Shown here: positions 7,662 through 9,392 of the stretch, piece after piece
How positions within the stretch are numbered: the first letter of the stretch is position 1
Layout: each line of letters starts with the position of its first letter
Assembly: GCA_003696875.1 (NCBI GenBank)
Contig: RFHL01000044.1
Coordinates: forward strand, 1 to 9,392
Length of the DNA: 9,392 bases
Reading direction: 5' to 3'
From: Bacteroidota bacterium
GTDB lineage: Bacteria > Bacteroidota > Bacteroidia > J057
Made by a program: the position numbers and the translations under genes
Notes under the pieces: generated by a model
What the model saw: the letters and a program-made list of their open reading frames with translations, nothing else
What the model was told of the DNA's origin: nothing
Database searches by the model: none

Positions 7662-8624
7662 TTAAAAGTGCCAAAATGGCTTGTGCGTATTGATTAATGT
7701 TTGCGATTGGATTTCGTATATCTCCCAAGTTGTACGTCCGGAAGACGTCTCTCGTTCAAAGTGCGGCATCTCTTCCCCGTTCAGCCCGGCTAAGAAATTT
7801 TCCAAACAGAGCGGAAAAGTCTCGCTGTCGTAGCCGCCTTCGAGTACGCCGAAAAGATGCGGGAAACTGCGTCGCATCAGGCGACCCAGTTTGTAAAAGG
7901 TGTTGTAGCTGAGACGCAGATCCAGGATCATATCGCGCTGATGCGCGTCAAAGCCCGCCGACAAAGCCACCACATCCGGCTGAAACTGCTTGACCATCGG
8001 TAGAAAGGTCCACATGGCATCCCAGAAGATGTCGTCCCCGCTGAAAGGGGGCAAGGCCACATCCAGGGTATAGCCCCGGCCGGCTCCGCGGCCGATGTCT
8101 TCCCCGGCCCCGCTGTCGGGATAGGCCGGATACTGGTGGATCGACCATACAAAGACCTGCCCGGTATCGGCAAAGATCTCGGCCGTGCCGTTGGCGTGGT
8201 GGCCGTCAAAGTCAAAAATCAACACCCGCTTGCCTTGGTTGGCCAGGTGCTTGGCCGCAATGGCTACGTTGTTAAACAGGCAAAAGCCGCCCGCCTGGGC
8301 GGGATAGGCATGATGACCAGGTGGACGCAGCAGCGCAAAGGCTTCTCGCTCGGCCGCCAGGACGGCGGCCCCTACCGCGTAGAGCGCCGACTTGTACGTG
8401 TCTGGGCTGGTAGGGGTGTCATTGCCTAGCATCTCCCCCCGGGCACAGGCCTCAGCTACGGAGGTAATATACTCGGGACTATGGACCAAGGTAAGGTAGG
8501 CCTCCCCATTGGGGATGCTGGGATCCGGGGCAGGGAGCCAAGGCAGGGATGAGAGCCGATCCTTGCGCTCCGGGTGTAAACCTGTATCGTGCTGTAAAAA
8601 GGCCGGATGAAAAAGAAGGTCCAT
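7662..8624 (-). CDS. Histone deacetylase superfamily Zn-dependent deacylase (AcuC / acetylpolyamine amidohydrolase-like)
   Basis: A 320-residue arginase-fold deacylase that hydrolyses N-acyl groups, in bacteria from acetyl-lysine on proteins (AcuC) or from acetylpolyamines. The whole active site is present: opening HPAFLQHDTGLHPER, the His104-His105 dyad in RPPGHHA, zinc ligands Asp140 and His142 in DFDGHHANGT, third ligand Asp226 in SAGFDAH, and transition-state Tyr265 in LEGGYD. GGFCLFNN (112-119) is also typical. Length is normal for the single-domain family, with no signal peptide, so it is cytoplasmic. It is the first gene of an operon with the synthetase-GNAT fusion, nine bases apart. 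That pairing with a Pat-like acetyltransferase favours protein or acyl-CoA-enzyme deacetylation over polyamine work, by analogy with acuABC in Bacillus, where AcuC reverses AcuA acetylation of acetyl-CoA synthetase. A -7-like box lies just upstream. The substrate is an inference from context. Confidence 0.94.
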   Translation of the reverse strand: MDLLFHPAFLQHDTGLHPERKDRLSSLPWLPAPDPSIPNGEAYLTLVHSPEYITSVAEACARGEMLGNDTPTSPDTYKSALYAVGAAVLAAEREAFALLRPPGHHAYPAQAGGFCLFNNVAIAAKHLANQGKRVLIFDFDGHHANGTAEIFADTGQVFVWSIHQYPAYPDSGAGEDIGRGAGRGYTLDVALPPFSGDDIFWDAMWTFLPMVKQFQPDVVALSAGFDAHQRDMILDLRLSYNTFYKLGRLMRRSFPHLFGVLEGGYDSETFPLCLENFLAGLNGEEMPHFERETSSGRTTWEIYEIQSQTLINTHKPFWHF

Positions 8625-8638
8625 AAAAGGCTGTGCGT

Positions 8639-8646
8639 CAAATATA
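8639..8646 (-). promoter_or_regulatory. Possible Bacteroidota -7 promoter element for the deacetylase operon
   Basis: The minus strand reads TATATTTG, an exact fit to TAnnTTTG, ending 14 bp before the deacetylase ATG. It would give a very short leader (about 8-10 nt). The expected TTTG at about 19-21 bp spacing is absent; a TTTG occurs only about 11 bp upstream. The position immediately before the first gene of an operon supports it, but the missing -33 box limits confidence. Confidence 0.35.
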
Positions 8647-8746
8647 AATGACGGACCAAATAAGGAGTGTATGTAGCAGATAGTAGCAGGTCATGGGGGT
8701 ATACCCAAGACGGAACCAAGCTCGGGGGTTTTCTACAAATAGGCAA

Positions 8747-8758
8747 TGATATATATCA
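8747..8758. repeat. Perfect 12 bp AT palindrome between the two acetyltransferase loci
   Basis: TGATATATATCA is fully self-complementary and lies about 125 bp upstream of the deacetylase start, immediately beside the hairpin at 8759-8779. It could be a regulator binding site, but the AT-rich composition makes a chance palindrome plausible. Confidence 0.25.
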
Positions 8759-8803
8759 GCCAAAAGGCAAGCCTTCGGCATCCTGAGGGCATTTTTGCCT
8801 CAG
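8759..8803 (-). terminator. Two adjacent hairpins after the second GNAT gene; possible terminator
   Basis: Downstream of the stop at 8849 the minus strand meets CTGAGG/CCTCAG (8783-8803, six pairs plus an inner C-G), then an imperfect hairpin with GCC/GGC outer and AAGG/CCTT inner arms (8759-8779). The second contains TTTT in its 3' arm, but no long T run follows. They probably mark the 3' end of that transcript. The 8625-8848 interval otherwise shows only the deacetylase promoter candidate and the AT palindrome. Confidence 0.35.
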
Positions 8804-8848
8804 TTCAAGCTTGCACCGGCATGTTAGATTCCGGGCAAAATAGCGGGA

Positions 8849-9392
8849 TTATTCCTCCGGTCTGGAGACCCGGACCGATACCCGAGACGCAGTGGGTAGG
8901 TCTTCGGATTCGGCCTTTTCGGTTTTGCCCGAAGCCGGATCCGAAGCGTCTGCTGCCCCCAGGGGCAGCTCGGCATAGAGGGTGATAAAGTCCTCGGTAC
9001 GAATCTGAAAGCCCCGCTTCTTCAGGACCTGTATCATGCGCGTATTGATCTTCAGCACATGGGCATGCACGAGCGAAAGGCCCCGCTCCCGGGCAATCTC
9101 CAGGATGTAATCCGTCAGGATATTGCCCAGGCCCAGCCCCTGCCAGGGATCGGCAATCAGGATGGCAAACTCGCCCGTATCATCAAGGACGTCGATCATC
9201 AGACGCCCCTCCCCAGCCATGATGCGCCCTTCGGGCCCGTCGAGCTCGGCGATGATGGCGATCTCCCGATCGTAATCGATCTGGGTAAAGCGCCGCAGCA
9301 TGGCTTGCGTGACCTGGGGTATGTACTCAAAAAAGCGAAAGTACTGTGTTTCCTGCGATAGATTGCCCAGCATATGCGCCTTGAGCCGGCCG
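8849..9392 (-). CDS. C-terminal part of a second Pat-like GNAT protein, probably another acyl-CoA synthetase-GNAT fusion (5' end outside window)
   Basis: The frame is open through the right edge (codons beyond the ATG at 9373 read G-R-L-K-A-H), so that ATG is most likely internal. The visible part is a GNAT domain aligning without gaps to residues about 751-886 of the 898-residue fusion, with roughly 60% identity by eye. TQYFRFFE, FTQIDYDRE, the acetyl-CoA loop ADPWQGLGLGN, DYILEIA and LKKRGF are shared, as is the Glu of the GEFAIL segment, equivalent to Pat's catalytic Glu. In the fusion, homologous sequence continues upstream from this very point into the synthetase, so this gene is probably a paralogous fusion rather than a stand-alone GNAT. 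It differs in carrying a Ser/Glu/Lys-rich C-terminal extension of about 36 residues. The separation from the deacetylase (224 bp with hairpins) suggests its own transcript. GNAT identity is secure; full architecture is inferred. Confidence 0.85.
   Translation of the reverse strand, partial: GRLKAHMLGNLSQETQYFRFFEYIPQVTQAMLRRFTQIDYDREIAIIAELDGPEGRIMAGEGRLMIDVLDDTGEFAILIADPWQGLGLGNILTDYILEIARERGLSLVHAHVLKINTRMIQVLKKRGFQIRTEDFITLYAELPLGAADASDPASGKTEKAESEDLPTASRVSVRVSRPEE

Noticed and set aside
8746..8985. A 79-codon plus-strand frame near the second GNAT gene
   Set aside because: It spans the hairpin region and the antisense of the GNAT tail, and the product is Pro/Arg-rich with no recognisable features.
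8849..9373. A complete stand-alone 174-residue GNAT gene starting at 9373
   Set aside because: The frame stays open to the window edge, and the paralogue has homologous sequence continuing upstream of the equivalent Met. It is better read as a gene cut by the edge.

Overview
This 9.4 kb window looks like chromosomal DNA of a moderately GC-rich Bacteroidota, plausibly a Saprospiria/Lewinella-type organism. The grounds are the protein types, weak Shine-Dalgarno signals, a TAnnTTTG-type -7 box before one operon, and a lipoprotein and a secreted esterase typical of that phylum. There is no rRNA or other phylogenetic marker, so the placement is an inference. I see no tRNA or rRNA gene, insertion sequence, phage gene or CRISPR array.

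Layout from left to right. A plus-strand gene cut by the left edge encodes a membrane-anchored pentapeptide-repeat protein (3-1016). Everything else is on the minus strand. A predicted lipoprotein (1013-1990) converges on the first gene, and the two stop codons share one CTAG. Upstream of it, 30 bp away, is a secreted alpha/beta-hydrolase esterase with an N-terminal Ig/CBM48-like domain (2021-3220). Next is an RhlE-type DEAD-box RNA helicase (3357-4628) with a 327 bp non-coding region before it. A strong intrinsic terminator (4908-4930) then ends a two-gene operon: a histone-deacetylase-superfamily (AcuC-like) gene (7662-8624), followed 9 bp later by an 898-residue fusion of an ADP-forming acyl-CoA synthetase and a GNAT acetyltransferase (4956-7652). 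At the right edge is the 3' end of a second gene with a very similar GNAT domain (8849-9392).

The most interesting part is 4956-9392. It places an apparently intact Zn-dependent deacylase between a Pat/PatZ-type protein and a second Pat-like GNAT, which suggests a reversible lysine-acylation module tied to acetyl-CoA/acetate metabolism. It recalls the Bacillus acuABC locus, but with a different acetyltransferase architecture. The large fusion keeps the phospho-histidine expected of a working ADP-forming synthetase (His255 in SHTGTLAG), which E. coli PatZ, as I recall its sequence, has lost. It could therefore be both a metabolic enzyme and a protein acetyltransferase.

The esterase/lipoprotein pair probably forms a separate envelope or secreted-hydrolase operon. 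The helicase is a housekeeping or cold-adaptation RNA remodelling gene with a structured leader.
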